A stretch of DNA of 64,000 nt from Alphaproteobacteria bacterium (GCA_947474565.1 CANJIS010000010.1:1-64000); one strand, 5' to 3'; positions 1 to 11,603 are shown, numbered from the stretch's first letter. The notes: generated by a model from the sequence alone, not told the origin. Numbers and translations: made by a program.

Positions 1-330
1 GGTGAACGCAACCGCGTGCACCTCGCCAAGATGCTGAAGGAAGACCACAACGTCATCCTGCTCGACGAGCCGACGAACGACCTGGACGTCGATACGCTGC
101 GCGCCCTTGAACTGGCACTGCTCGAATTCGCCGGCTGCGCCATGATCATCAGCCATGATCGCTGGTTCCTGGACCGCATCGCCACGCACATGCTGGCCTT
201 TGAAGGCGACAGCCATGTCGAATGGTTTGAAGGCAATTTCCAGGATTATGAGGCCGACAAGAAGCGCCGCCTGGGCGTGGATGCCGATCAGCCGCACAAG
301 CTGAAATACAAGCGCTTCACCCGCGCTTAG
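1..330 (+). CDS. ettA: EttA, energy-dependent translational throttle ABC-F ATPase (C-terminal fragment)
   Basis: The 3' end of an ABC-F protein, open from base 1, so the gene is cut by the window edge and only the last 109 residues are present. Visible are the end of the second ABC signature ([12 protein letters not shown]), the Walker B motif ([12 protein letters not shown]) and the switch histidine ([12 protein letters not shown]). The tail ending in LKYKRFTRA is characteristic of EttA rather than Uup or other ABC-F members. EttA binds the ribosomal E site and gates entry into elongation according to the ATP/ADP ratio. Its TAG stop overlaps the TAA stop of the convergent mlaC. Confidence 0.93.
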   Translation, partial: GERNRVHLAKMLKEDHNVILLDEPTNDLDVDTLRALELALLEFAGCAMIISHDRWFLDRIATHMLAFEGDSHVEWFEGNFQDYEADKKRRLGVDADQPHKLKYKRFTRA

Positions 331-971
331 TTTTTGAATTGCTTGGCGAGGTCGTTCAGGTGGGTAATCAGAAGGCGGACATTGCCGCCATTCTGGCCCA
401 GGAACGACGTGAACTGGTCGCGTTCTTCCAGCGCCAAAAAGATGCCTGAGACCGAGAAGTCCGTCACGGTCGGCTTGCCGGTGTCGGTGCGCACCCGGAA
501 GTCCACCTGCAAGGGCGGCTGGCCGGAACGGTCGCCGGGATTAATCAGGACGGTTTGAACAATGAAATCGTCGGCAGAACGTGCCTGGCTGCCGGTCACT
601 TTCAGCGTCTGCCCGGCATAATTGGCGAAATAGGATTGATAGACCGCCACGGCGTAATTCTGGAACGCGGCCTCGAATGCCGCCACATCGGCCGGGCTGG
701 CGGTACGGCGATACTGGCCCAGCGTGAAATCGGCGATGCGCTTCAGATCGGTGAGGCCGAGCAGCAGGGTTTCGAACTGGGTGCGCCGTTGCTCGGTTGA
801 GAGCGATTTGTTGTTCAGGACCGCCAGACCCTTCTGGACGTTTTTCTCGACGAAATTTTCGGCGACGCTGCCCGCCGCAAAAGCGGGCAGGCCCATCCAG
901 GACATTGCGCCCAGAGCCAGGCCCAGAGCCAACACGCCGCGCCGCGGAAGATTCTTGTTCATCGAAGCCAT
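327..971 (-). CDS. mlaC: MlaC-family phospholipid-binding periplasmic protein
   Basis: A 214-residue exported protein of the MlaC/Ttg2D family, the periplasmic carrier that shuttles phospholipid between the MlaA-porin complex in the outer membrane and the MlaFEDB transporter in the inner membrane. The N terminus has a signal peptide with two arginines ([12 protein letters not shown]) ending near AFA. The body has the family pattern of a helical first half ([21 protein letters not shown]) and a beta-rich second half ([21 protein letters not shown]). It lies just downstream of mlaA, probably in one transcript. The frame is open to 1004; the start at 971 is chosen because it leaves a normal-length signal peptide, and 962 is also possible. 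The stop overlaps that of ettA. Confidence 0.85.
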   Translation of the reverse strand: MASMNKNLPRRGVLALGLALGAMSWMGLPAFAAGSVAENFVEKNVQKGLAVLNNKSLSTEQRRTQFETLLLGLTDLKRIADFTLGQYRRTASPADVAAFEAAFQNYAVAVYQSYFANYAGQTLKVTGSQARSADDFIVQTVLINPGDRSGQPPLQVDFRVRTDTGKPTVTDFSVSGIFLALEERDQFTSFLGQNGGNVRLLITHLNDLAKQFKN

Positions 972-1035
972 GGCTAATCTTTCGGCCATATTTTTGCGGA
1001 ACAATTTAAAGAAGAAAAGGTGTCAAGATAACGGC

Positions 1036-1767
1036 TCAGAAGTCAGGCAGATCCTGGGATGTGTCGGGATGGCCGTTGCGAATGTCGTTATTTCTCAATT
1101 GGCGGTACAGGCTGCGCAGACTGGAATAATAATCCACCGAACTGCGCTGGACACCCTGAATCGTCTGATAGGTCTGCCCCCGAAGGTCCAGATAGGTGAA
1201 ATACTCCCGGGTGCCGGCCCACCATAGATGCTGCTTGAAGCGGATGAAATTGGTGGGATCGATCAAGGCGTCCGTTACCAGCCCTGACGTATCGCGGGGA
1301 TTGGACGGACCGAAAAAGGGCAGAATCAGGTAGGGGCCTTCGCCCGCACCCCAAACGCTCAAGGTCTGGCCGAAATCCTCGCCATGCCCCGGAATACCCA
1401 TTTTGCGGGCCGGATCGAAAAAGCCGCCAAAACCAAAGCCGGTGTTGATGACCAGGCGCGCCGCCGATTGGCCGGCCCGTTTGACCTCACCCTGCAGCAG
1501 GTCATTCACGAAAATGGTGGGCAGGCTGAGGTTGCCCAGGAAGTTATGCACGCCGCGGCGGCCACCCTCCGGCACCAGCAGGAAATAGACGCCAACGGTC
1601 GGGATCACGACATAGCGGTCGATCTTGCCGTTGAAGACCATGGTCTGCCGGTTGGTCGCCTCATAGGGGTCGTTGTTGGCGATCTGTTCCGGGGTCGGCG
1701 GCGTGGAGGCACAGCCGGCCAGAACTAAGCCGCACAACCCCGCTATCAGCGCCTTGAACCCGCGCAT
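1036..1767 (-). CDS. mlaA: MlaA/VacJ-family outer-membrane lipoprotein
   Basis: A 243-residue lipoprotein of the MlaA (VacJ) family, which removes mislocalised phospholipid from the outer leaflet of the outer membrane. A short signal peptide ends in the lipobox LAGC, with the acylated Cys near residue 19. Family hallmarks follow: DPYEATNRQTMVFN, GRRGVHNFLGNLSLP, the glycine-rich membrane segment around NTGFGFGGFFDPA, and PYLILPFFGPSNPRDTSG. The frame is open to 1827, which would add 20 residues; 1767 gives a canonical lipoprotein signal. It precedes mlaC by about 65 bases and is divergent from the sahR-metF-metH operon, so its promoter shares the intergenic region holding the palindrome at 1854-1875. 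Confidence 0.88.
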   Translation of the reverse strand: MRGFKALIAGLCGLVLAGCASTPPTPEQIANNDPYEATNRQTMVFNGKIDRYVVIPTVGVYFLLVPEGGRRGVHNFLGNLSLPTIFVNDLLQGEVKRAGQSAARLVINTGFGFGGFFDPARKMGIPGHGEDFGQTLSVWGAGEGPYLILPFFGPSNPRDTSGLVTDALIDPTNFIRFKQHLWWAGTREYFTYLDLRGQTYQTIQGVQRSSVDYYSSLRSLYRQLRNNDIRNGHPDTSQDLPDF

Positions 1768-1853
1768 TGCTGCTCGATTCCCCAAAGATTTGCCCGGGTT
1801 TTCGGTTTTTTTGCGGGAGCTGTCCATAGGCCTTGTGGCCGCTCCCGCGGGAT

Positions 1854-1875
1854 CATATAAAGATATCTTTATATG
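1854..1875. promoter_or_regulatory. Probable SahR operator (22-bp perfect palindrome)
   Basis: Two exact 11-bp half-sites, CATATAAAGAT and its complement, meet with no spacer, 14 bases before the chosen sahR start. Perfect AT-rich dyads of this kind are typical ArsR-family operators. Because the downstream gene is a SahR-type regulator in an operon with metF and metH, the simplest reading is autoregulatory control of the SAM-cycle operon, with release when S-adenosylhomocysteine accumulates. The assignment to SahR is inference from position and family; the palindrome itself is directly visible. Confidence 0.75.
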
Positions 1876-1889
1876 TGATAAGAGCTTTT

Positions 1890-2867
1890 ATGGACAAGCT
1901 TGTCAGCATGCTGCGCGCCGCTGGAGACCCCACCCGTCTCCGGTTGCTGCTGCTTTTGCGGGAAGCGGAGCTGGCGGTGAGCGAGCTTATCGAAATTGTC
2001 GGCCAGTCCCAGCCGCGTGTTTCCCGGCATCTGAAATTGCTGGGGGAGGCTGGGCTGCTGGAAAGATTCAAGGAAGGAAGCTGGGTGTTCTATCGCGCTG
2101 CGGACCAGGGCAAGGGCGCCGACTTGAGCCGGGCGCTGGCGGCGCTGGCCGATCCCGCCCTGATCGCCACCGATCGCGCCCACCTGACACATGTGCGTGA
2201 AAGCCGCGCCGCCGCCGCTGCTGCCTATTTCAAGGCCAACGCAGCGCAATGGGAACGCATCCGCGCCCTGCACGCACCGGAGAAAGACGTGGAAGCGGCG
2301 ATTGTTCGCCGCCTGACTGCAAAACCGATCGAGGAATTGCTCGATGCCGGCACCGGCACGGGACGGATGCTGGAATTGCTGGCGCCGCACGCCAAGCGGG
2401 CGGTGGGCCTCGATGTCAGTCCCGAAATGCTGGCGATCGCGCGCGACCGCTTGACCAAAGACAATCTTTCCCGCGTTCAGGTGCGGCTGGGCGACATCTA
2501 CCGTTTGCCCTTCAACGCCGGCGCGCGCGACACGGGCTTTGATACCGTACTGTTTCATCAGGTCTTGCATTATCTGGACGATCCCGGTGCGGCGGTAGCG
2601 GAAGCGGCGCGGGTGATGCGTCCCGGCGGCCGTTTGGCGATTGCCGATTTCGCGCCCCATGGCCTGGAATTTCTGCGCGACGATTACGCTCATCGCCGGC
2701 TTGGTTTTTCCGACCGCGAGGTCAAAGGCTGGTTTGAGGCGGCGTATTTGAAGCCGGGTGAAACCGAAACCATTGCACCGGTTGAAGACAAGAGCGGGCG
2801 TCCTGCGCCAGACAAGCTGACCGTCAAGCTGTGGTTCGCCACCGCCCGCGCGAAGGAGGCGGCATGA
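1890..2867 (+). CDS. sahR: SahR-type ArsR repressor fused to a SAM-methyltransferase-fold domain
   Basis: A 325-residue protein with an N-terminal ArsR winged helix-turn-helix (about residues 1-95: DPTRLRLLLLL, ISELxE-like segment, SQPRVSRHLKLLGEAGL, and the wing GSWVFYRA) and a C-terminal class I methyltransferase fold (about 150-270: LLDAGTGTGRMLELLAPHA, VGLDVSPEMLAIARDR, FDTVLFHQVLHYLDDP). Known SahR proteins use the methylase-like domain to sense S-adenosylhomocysteine and repress SAM-cycle genes. Gene order here (regulator, metF, metH) matches that role. The start at 1890 is chosen because it opens directly with the ArsR helix; upstream in-frame codons would place the operator inside the gene. 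The stop overlaps the metF start (ATGA). Methyltransferase activity cannot be excluded. Confidence 0.85.
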   Translation: MDKLVSMLRAAGDPTRLRLLLLLREAELAVSELIEIVGQSQPRVSRHLKLLGEAGLLERFKEGSWVFYRAADQGKGADLSRALAALADPALIATDRAHLTHVRESRAAAAAAYFKANAAQWERIRALHAPEKDVEAAIVRRLTAKPIEELLDAGTGTGRMLELLAPHAKRAVGLDVSPEMLAIARDRLTKDNLSRVQVRLGDIYRLPFNAGARDTGFDTVLFHQVLHYLDDPGAAVAEAARVMRPGGRLAIADFAPHGLEFLRDDYAHRRLGFSDREVKGWFEAAYLKPGETETIAPVEDKSGRPAPDKLTVKLWFATARAKEAA

Positions 2868-3744
2868 GCCTGGAACGCATGATCGCCGACAAATCGCCGA
2901 TTGCGGTGTCGTTTGAATTTTCGCCGCCCAAGACGGAAGAGGCGGAAGCCGCGCTGTGGGGCACCGTCAAACGGCTGGAGCCGCTGCAGCCGGATTTCGT
3001 CTCGGTCACCTATGGCGCGGGCGGATCGACCCGGGAACGCACCCACGCCACCGTCAAGCGGATCGTGGAAGAAACGTCGATGAAGGCGGCGGCGCATCTG
3101 ACCTGCGTCGGTCACCCCCGCGAAGAAATTGACCAGATCGTGCGCAATTACTGGGACGCCGGCATTCGCCATATCGTGGCGTTGCGCGGCGACATGCCCG
3201 GAATGGAAGGGCCCTATCGCGCCCATCCGGACGGCTATGCCTCAACGCCGGACCTGATCGCAGGCATCCGCAAGATTGCGCCGTTCGAAATCAGCGTGTC
3301 TTTTTATCCGGAACGTCATCCGGATTCCCCCAGCCATGGCCATGATATCGAGCTGCTGAAGCGCAAGATGGATTCCGGCGCGACGCGCGCCCTGGGCCAA
3401 TTCTGCTTTGACAATGACGCCACCGCGCGCTTCCGCGACGATGCCGCGCGCGCCGGCATTACAATTCCCGTCGTTCCCGGCATCATGCCCACCACCAATT
3501 TTCGCGGCGTTGCGCGGATGGCGGCCAAGACCGATTCCTCCATTCCGGACTGGCTCTCCAGAGCCTATGACGGGCTGGATGACGATGTGGAAAGCCGCCG
3601 CATCATCTCCGCCGCGGTGCTCGCCGATCAGGTGCAGCAATTGCGTGTGCGGGGCTTCGACCGGTTTCATTTCTATACTCTCAATCAGGCCAATCTCAGC
3701 TATGCCGCCTGCCGCTTGCTGGGATTGCGACCGAAGGATTTGGC

Positions 3745-3748
<4 letters not shown>
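2864..3748 (+). CDS. metF: 5,10-methylenetetrahydrofolate reductase
   Basis: A 294-residue FAD-dependent reductase that makes 5-methyltetrahydrofolate, the methyl donor used by MetH encoded immediately downstream. Family motifs are clear: [18 protein letters not shown] at the N terminus, [48 protein letters not shown] and [10 protein letters not shown]. Length matches single-domain bacterial MetF. A good Shine-Dalgarno (GAAGGAGG) sits inside the end of sahR, and the ATGA overlaps on both sides imply translational coupling in the sahR-metF-metH operon. Confidence 0.96.
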
Positions 3749-7458
<3,710 letters not shown>

Positions 7459-7460
7459 GC

Positions 7461-8165
7461 ATGTCCATCTGGGGAAAAGTGAGTGTTGGCGCTGCCGGTT
7501 TTCTGGCCGGCGGACCGATTGGTGCGGTGCTGGGCGCTATCGCCGGGCACTTCATCTTTGACCGTGAAGGCGATCCGGGCCTGATTTTCACCATCGCGAT
7601 GATCGCGCTGGCGGGCAAAATGTCAAAGGCCGACGGCAACGCCACCGACGAAGAATTTTCCGTCTTTCTGCGCGTCTTTAAAGTGCCGGGGCAGGAAGAG
7701 GGCAATGTACGGCGCATCTTCAATCTCGCGCGTCAGGACATGGCCGGCTACGAAGCCTATGCCGGTCAGATCGCCAAATTGTTTGTCGGCAACCCCGCCA
7801 TCCTGGAAGACGTGCTGGATGGGTTGTTTGAAATCGCCAAGGCTGATGGCGTGCTGCATCCCGCCGAATCCCAGTTTCTGGAACGGGTGGCGGAGATTTT
7901 CGGTTTTGCACCGAATGAGTTTCGCCGTATCCGCGCCAGCCATTTCGCCCCGGAGCTGACCGACCCTTATGTGATTTTGGGTGTCTCTTATGTCGTCGGT
8001 GAAGAGGAACTGCGCCAGACCTATCGCCGGCTGGTGAAGGAAAACCATCCCGACAGCCTGATCGCCCGCGGCGTGCCGCCGGAATTCATCCAGCTTGCCA
8101 ATGACAAGCTGGCGGCGATCAATGGCGCCTATGACAAGATCCGGCTGGAGCGGGGTCTGAAATGA
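7461..8165 (+). CDS. DjlA-like membrane-anchored J-domain co-chaperone with TerB-like domain
   Basis: A 234-residue protein with a glycine-rich N-terminal hydrophobic segment (GKVSVGAAGFLAGGPIGAVL, about residues 5-30), a central TerB-like helical domain rich in acidic residues (about 45-150), and a C-terminal J domain (about 168-232) containing the essential HPD tripeptide in VKENHPDSLIARG. This is the DjlA architecture: a membrane-tethered partner that stimulates DnaK ATPase. The hydrophobic segment at the very N terminus fits a type III anchor. The stop overlaps the start of the downstream amidase by four bases. The exact client pathway cannot be read from sequence. Confidence 0.85.
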   Translation: MSIWGKVSVGAAGFLAGGPIGAVLGAIAGHFIFDREGDPGLIFTIAMIALAGKMSKADGNATDEEFSVFLRVFKVPGQEEGNVRRIFNLARQDMAGYEAYAGQIAKLFVGNPAILEDVLDGLFEIAKADGVLHPAESQFLERVAEIFGFAPNEFRRIRASHFAPELTDPYVILGVSYVVGEEELRQTYRRLVKENHPDSLIARGVPPEFIQLANDKLAAINGAYDKIRLERGLK

Positions 8166-8833
8166 AGTCCTTGCCGTCGCCCAATCATGATTCACGGAAC
8201 GGTGTACCGGTCTCCATGCTGGTGCTGCACTATACCGGCATGACATCGGGGCAGGCGGCGCTGTCGCGGCTGTGCGATCCCGCCGCCAAGGTCTCGGCCC
8301 ATTACCTGATCGATGAAAACGGCACCGTGTATGCGCTGGTGCCGGAGGATCGCCGCGCCTGGCATGCCGGGCTGTCTTTCTGGGCCGGCAGCCGCGATGT
8401 GAATGCCCAATCCATCGGCATCGAGCTGGTCAATCCCGGTCACGAATTCGGCTATCGCGCGTTTCCGTCGGCGCAGATCGCGGCGCTGAAGGAATTGGTG
8501 CAAGGCATTCTGAAGCGCCATCCCATTCCGGCCTGGAATGTGGTAGGGCACAGTGATGTTGCGCCGGCGCGCAAGGACGATCCGGGCGAGCTGTTTCCAT
8601 GGGAAGCCTTGGCCCAGGACGGCATCGGGCTTTGGCCTCAGACCAGCGACTCTGTGATCGGCGCCGAAGCCCTGCTGTGGCTGGGATATGATCCGGAATC
8701 CCCTTCGGAAAAGCGCATTCTGGCTTTCCAGCGCCATTTCCGGCCGGAAAAGCTGACCGGCGTGTGGGACGAAGAATGCGGCCGGCGTCTTTCCGGCCTG
8801 CTGCTGGCGAAACGGGCTGCTTCTACGCTATAA
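8162..8833 (+). CDS. N-acetylmuramoyl-L-alanine amidase (Amidase_2, AmiD/AmpD-like)
   Basis: A 223-residue zinc amidase cleaving the lactyl-amide bond between MurNAc and the stem peptide. Zinc ligands are visible as the His of LVLHYTGM near the N terminus and the His and Asp of VVGHSDVAPARKDDPG. The catalytic-region motif AHYLIDENGTVYALV and the WHAG motif are also present. After about residue 160 a small helical region resembles a peptidoglycan-binding domain (SEKRILAFQRHFRPEKLTGVWD). No signal peptide is obvious, so it could be a cytoplasmic AmpD-type recycling enzyme or use a non-classical route; the C-terminal binding domain favours AmiD. Its TAA stop forms part of the likely -10 element of rnpB. 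Confidence 0.85.
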   Translation: MKSLPSPNHDSRNGVPVSMLVLHYTGMTSGQAALSRLCDPAAKVSAHYLIDENGTVYALVPEDRRAWHAGLSFWAGSRDVNAQSIGIELVNPGHEFGYRAFPSAQIAALKELVQGILKRHPIPAWNVVGHSDVAPARKDDPGELFPWEALAQDGIGLWPQTSDSVIGAEALLWLGYDPESPSEKRILAFQRHFRPEKLTGVWDEECGRRLSGLLLAKRAASTL

Positions 8834-8834
8834 C
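8829..8834 (+). promoter_or_regulatory. Candidate -10 element of rnpB
   Basis: TATAAC lies six bases before the first base of the P1 helix of RNase P RNA, the spacing expected between a -10 hexamer and +1. Its third to fifth bases are the TAA stop codon of the upstream amidase. No convincing -35 is visible at the expected distance, so this is an inference from spacing alone. Confidence 0.4.
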
Positions 8835-8840
8835 GCCGCC

Positions 8841-9219
8841 GTCAGATGGCCGGGTGACCGCGGGCAGGCCCAACTTCAAAGTTGTGTTTGTTCGAGGAAA
8901 GTCCGGGCTCCACGGAAAGACGGTGCCGGTTAACGGCCGGCGGGGGCGACCCCAGGGATAGCGCCACAGAAATGACACCGCCTAAGACCCTAAAGGTCCG
9001 GCAAGGTTGAAATGGTGCGGTAAGAGCGCACCGCGTTCCTGGTAACAGGAGCGGCTAGGCAAGCCCCACCGGGAGCAAGACCAAATAGGGACGGCACGTG
9101 ATGTTTTCCGCATCGCCGTCCGGGTCGGTCGCGTGAGGTGTGGGGTAACTCACATCCCAGAGGAATGGTCATCCAGTCGCGCAAGCGATGGACAGAACCC
9201 GGCTTACAGGCCATCTGAC
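8841..9219 (+). ncRNA. rnpB: RNase P RNA (bacterial type A)
   Basis: The catalytic RNA that matures the 5' ends of tRNA. An 11-bp perfect P1 helix joins 8841-8851 (GTCAGATGGCC) with 9209-9219. The conserved CR-I segment GAGGAAAGTCCGGGCTCC follows the 5' part, the GGTAACAGGAGCGGC region and AGGGACGGCAC are in the middle, and the 3' conserved block GACAGAACCCGGCTTACAGG precedes the closing helix. The length of about 380 nt is typical. It sits eight bases after the amidase stop codon and is followed by a GC-rich hairpin at 9236-9273. Confidence 0.96.
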
Positions 9220-9235
9220 ACTTTTAAACCCGTCA

Positions 9236-9273
9236 TGGCCGGGCAGCGAACGAAGTGAAGCGCGACCCGGCCA
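9236..9273. repeat. GC-rich inverted repeat downstream of rnpB
   Basis: TGGCCGGG at 9236-9243 pairs perfectly with CCCGGCCA at 9266-9273 across a 22-base loop. It lies 17 bases after the rnpB P1 helix and lacks a U-run, so it may be a processing or transcript-stabilising hairpin, or a dispersed intergenic palindrome, rather than a classical terminator. Confidence 0.5.
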
Positions 9274-9308
9274 ACCATCTTTGCAACGGACTGGCCGGAG
9301 ATAGAATA

Positions 9309-9851
9309 ATGCAGAGATTTAAAGGTTTTCTGGGTTTTTCAATCATCGCCTGGTGCGGCGCAGCCCAGGCCGATCCCGTCACCGTCAAATTCGACGATTG
9401 CGATTTTGGTTTTACATTTCCCGCCGCGCCCAGCCAAAGCCAGACCAAATCCAGAACCAGCCGCGGCGACGATGTGATCACCAACCGCGCCGATCTCAAG
9501 CTGGACATCAGCGGCAAGACCAATTTCTTCCGGGTCGAATGCACCAGGATCCGGCGCCAGGGCCAGATGGACGAAACGATCCTGAAGCAGAACATGAAGG
9601 ATCTGGCGGAGACCTATAAAATCCAGGCGGCGCTGGTTTCGGTGGATCAGAACCGGGCCGCCGGTTCGGTGGGTCATATCCAGGGACGCGCCACATTGGG
9701 CGGCAAACCGATCACGCTGAAGATCGACCGCTACACCAGCGCCAACAACATCGCGGATGTCTGGACCGGGGCGGAGCCGGAGGTTTTTCCGTCCGAGGCG
9801 GATGCCCAATTCCTGAAGGCCATCACCTTCAATGGCGAGCCGTTGCCGTAA
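9309..9851 (+). CDS. Exported protein of unknown function
   Basis: A 180-residue protein with a signal peptide (MQRFKGFLGFSIIAWCGAAQA) and no family I recognise. The mature part has two conserved-looking cysteines (near CDFGF and VECTR), basic segments, and a beta-rich C-terminal half (GSVGHIQGRATLGGKPITLK). The frame is open from 9255, but 9309 is preferred because it begins directly with the signal peptide and has a GGAG about nine bases upstream. It stands alone between rnpB and the mra promoter region, so context gives no functional hint. Confidence 0.7.
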   Translation: MQRFKGFLGFSIIAWCGAAQADPVTVKFDDCDFGFTFPAAPSQSQTKSRTSRGDDVITNRADLKLDISGKTNFFRVECTRIRRQGQMDETILKQNMKDLAETYKIQAALVSVDQNRAAGSVGHIQGRATLGGKPITLKIDRYTSANNIADVWTGAEPEVFPSEADAQFLKAITFNGEPLP

Positions 9852-9879
9852 TCCCGCAGAGGTCGCTTCTCCGAATCAT

Positions 9880-9910
9880 CCCCGGCTTGCGCCCGCCGCT
9901 TTCGCCGGGG
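9880..9910. repeat. Inverted repeat after the exported protein gene
   Basis: CCCCGGC at 9880-9886 pairs with GCCGGGG at 9904-9910. It marks the boundary between the GC-rich upstream gene and the AT-rich mra leader and may terminate or stabilise the upstream transcript. No U-run follows. Confidence 0.4.
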
Positions 9911-10222
9911 CCATGGTATGAATTACAACTTAAACGAGTATATTTTACATATACCAATCAAAGCGGGAAATCAGATTAAGCTTTCATTTACCGAGTTCAT
10001 CACACTCTTTACCTGTTTAGCATTTGTTCTCATCGCCACTACCGGTGGGGTCTGCCGGAGGGTCTATAACTATCCAAGCCCCTCAAAAACCTATACTTTT
10101 CGTTTGACCCTAAATCTTATCCCATGATATCCCATACTGTCCCATGGGCCTTTTTCAAGGCCCGCCCAGCAGCGGCCGACTGATCGGCCGACCGGGCTCC
10201 GGGACCAGGGGGTTCAAGCGCG
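9911..10222 (+). promoter_or_regulatory. AT-rich leader/promoter region of the dcw cluster
   Basis: About 310 bases without a convincing gene. Bases 9915-10140 are markedly AT-rich against a GC-rich surrounding. A -35-like TTGACC at 10104-10109 is followed 16-17 bases later by GATATC/ATATCC, a weak -10, which would place the core promoter across the MraZ boxes at 10121-10145. That overlap would suit repression by MraZ. From 10146 to the mraZ start the sequence returns to high GC. The promoter call is inference. Confidence 0.5.
10121..10145. promoter_or_regulatory. Three MraZ boxes (10-bp-spaced CCCAT repeats)
   Basis: CCCAT begins at 10121, 10131 and 10141, an exact 10-bp period. Read on the minus strand these are ATGGG repeats with five-base spacers. 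MraZ is known to bind TGGG-type repeats with five-base spacers upstream of its own gene, so this is very probably the autoregulatory site of mraZ and the dcw cluster. The site ends 77 bases before the mraZ start. Confidence 0.85.
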
Positions 10223-10690
10223 ATGTCTGGGTTGGTCCAGCCGTTTATTTCGACGGTCATCGGCTCGCTCGACAGCAAGGGGCGGGTCTGCATCCCGGCC
10301 ACCTATCGCCACATCCTGTCCGCCCAGAACACCGCCGGCGTTTATGTCTGCCCCAGCTTTTCCGAAACCGCGCTGGAAGCTTTCGGCCAGAGCTTGCTGG
10401 AAAGCGTCGCGGCGCGGCTGCAGAACCAGGATCCGTTTTTCTCGCCATCGCATGACGACCAGGCCACGGCGATCATCGCCCGCACGCAATTGCTGGTGGC
10501 CGATGACCAGGGCCGCGTGCGTTTGCCCGATGCCATGATCGCGCATGCCAAGCTGAAAGACCGTGTCGCCTTTGTCGGCAAGTCGGCGAAATTCCAGATC
10601 TGGGATTGGGACACTTACGGCCCGGTGGAAGCCGAAGCTGTGGCGCGCATGAAGGCAAAGCTTGAGCGCGCCCGCGAGGAAAATTCATGA
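10223..10690 (+). CDS. mraZ: Transcriptional regulator MraZ
   Basis: A 155-residue MraZ with two SpoVT/AbrB-like swapped-hairpin repeats, each with the characteristic DxKGRxxxP-type motif: LDSKGRVCIPATYR (about 17-30) and DDQGRVRLPDAMI (about 93-105). MraZ forms a ring-shaped oligomer in the cytoplasm that binds direct repeats ahead of its own operon and represses the dcw genes. The matching boxes are at 10121-10145. The last codons overlap the rsmH start (ATGA), coupling the regulator to the first enzyme of the cluster. Confidence 0.95.
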   Translation: MSGLVQPFISTVIGSLDSKGRVCIPATYRHILSAQNTAGVYVCPSFSETALEAFGQSLLESVAARLQNQDPFFSPSHDDQATAIIARTQLLVADDQGRVRLPDAMIAHAKLKDRVAFVGKSAKFQIWDWDTYGPVEAEAVARMKAKLERAREENS

Positions 10691-11595
10691 GCGGTCACTT
10701 GCCCGTCATGCTGTCGGAAGTGATCGCGGGCTTAAGCCCCAAAGACGGCGCCCGCTATATCGACGGCACCTTCGGCGGCGGTGGTTATGCCAAGGCCATT
10801 CTGGAAGCGGCCGATTGCCAGGTTCTGGGCATTGACCGCGATCCGGAGGCCATTGCCCGCGGCCAGGCGCTGGTGGAGCGTTTCGCCGGCCGGTTGACGC
10901 TGGTCTTGGGCGAATTCTCGCGCATGGATCATATCGATGCCCAAGGCGTGGATGGCGTCGTGCTGGATCTGGGCGTTTCCTCCTTCCAGTTCGACACGCC
11001 ATCGCGCGGTTTTTCTTTCCGCGCCGACGGCCCGCTCGACATGCGCATGAGCCTGAGCGGTGAAAGCGCCGCCGACTTCGTCAATCATGCCGATCATCCC
11101 ACCCTGGCATCGGTGATTGCGCGGCTGGGCGAGGAAAAAAATGCCCGCCGCATCGCCAGCGCCATCATCGAAAATCGTCCCATCACCGGCACCATGCAGC
11201 TGGCTGAGATCGTCACCACGGCCCAGGGCCCTGCGGCTTTGCGCCATGCCATTCATCCCGCCACCCGTACCTTCCAGGCGCTTCGTATCCATGTGAATGA
11301 CGAACTGGGTGAACTCGAGCGCGGCCTTGCCGCAGCCGTGGCAGTGATGAAGCCCCAGGCGCGCCTGGCGGTGGTTTCTTTTCACAGCCTGGAAGACCGG
11401 CTGGTGAAGCAATTCATGGCGGGCATCGGCAGCGACCGGCCGCGTGGTTCGCGCCATCTGCCCGAAGCCGCGGCAGCCAAACCGCTTTTGCGCGTCATCA
11501 CATCCCGTCCGCAAACCCCCACGCCAACGGAGATCGCGGACAATGTCCGTGCCCGCTCCGCCAAGCTGCGGATTGCGGAAAAACTGGCGGCATAG
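10687..11595 (+). CDS. rsmH: 16S rRNA (cytosine-1402-N4)-methyltransferase
   Basis: A 302-residue MraW/RsmH that methylates N4 of C1402 in the ribosomal P site using SAM. Seen motifs: HLPVMLSEVIAGL at the N terminus, the SAM-binding GTFGGGGYAKAIL, GIDRDPEAIARG, VVLDLGVSSFQFD and the family hallmark RGFSFRADGPLDMRM, then AVVSFHSLEDRLVKQF. Length is normal. It is second in the dcw cluster, overlapping mraZ by four bases and followed after eight bases by ftsL with an AGGAGG ribosome site. Confidence 0.97.
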   Translation: MSGHLPVMLSEVIAGLSPKDGARYIDGTFGGGGYAKAILEAADCQVLGIDRDPEAIARGQALVERFAGRLTLVLGEFSRMDHIDAQGVDGVVLDLGVSSFQFDTPSRGFSFRADGPLDMRMSLSGESAADFVNHADHPTLASVIARLGEEKNARRIASAIIENRPITGTMQLAEIVTTAQGPAALRHAIHPATRTFQALRIHVNDELGELERGLAAAVAVMKPQARLAVVSFHSLEDRLVKQFMAGIGSDRPRGSRHLPEAAAAKPLLRVITSRPQTPTPTEIADNVRARSAKLRIAEKLAA

Positions 11596-11603
11596 GAGGC
11601 ATC

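Noticed and set aside
1833-1889. Longer sahR start at 1833
   Set aside because: It would encode the operator palindrome as protein and add residues before the conserved ArsR helix.
9918-10127. 69-codon frame with a hydrophobic segment in the mra leader
   Set aside because: No ribosome site, AT-rich leader composition and overlap with the MraZ boxes; more likely regulatory DNA. Noted as a finding about composition instead.
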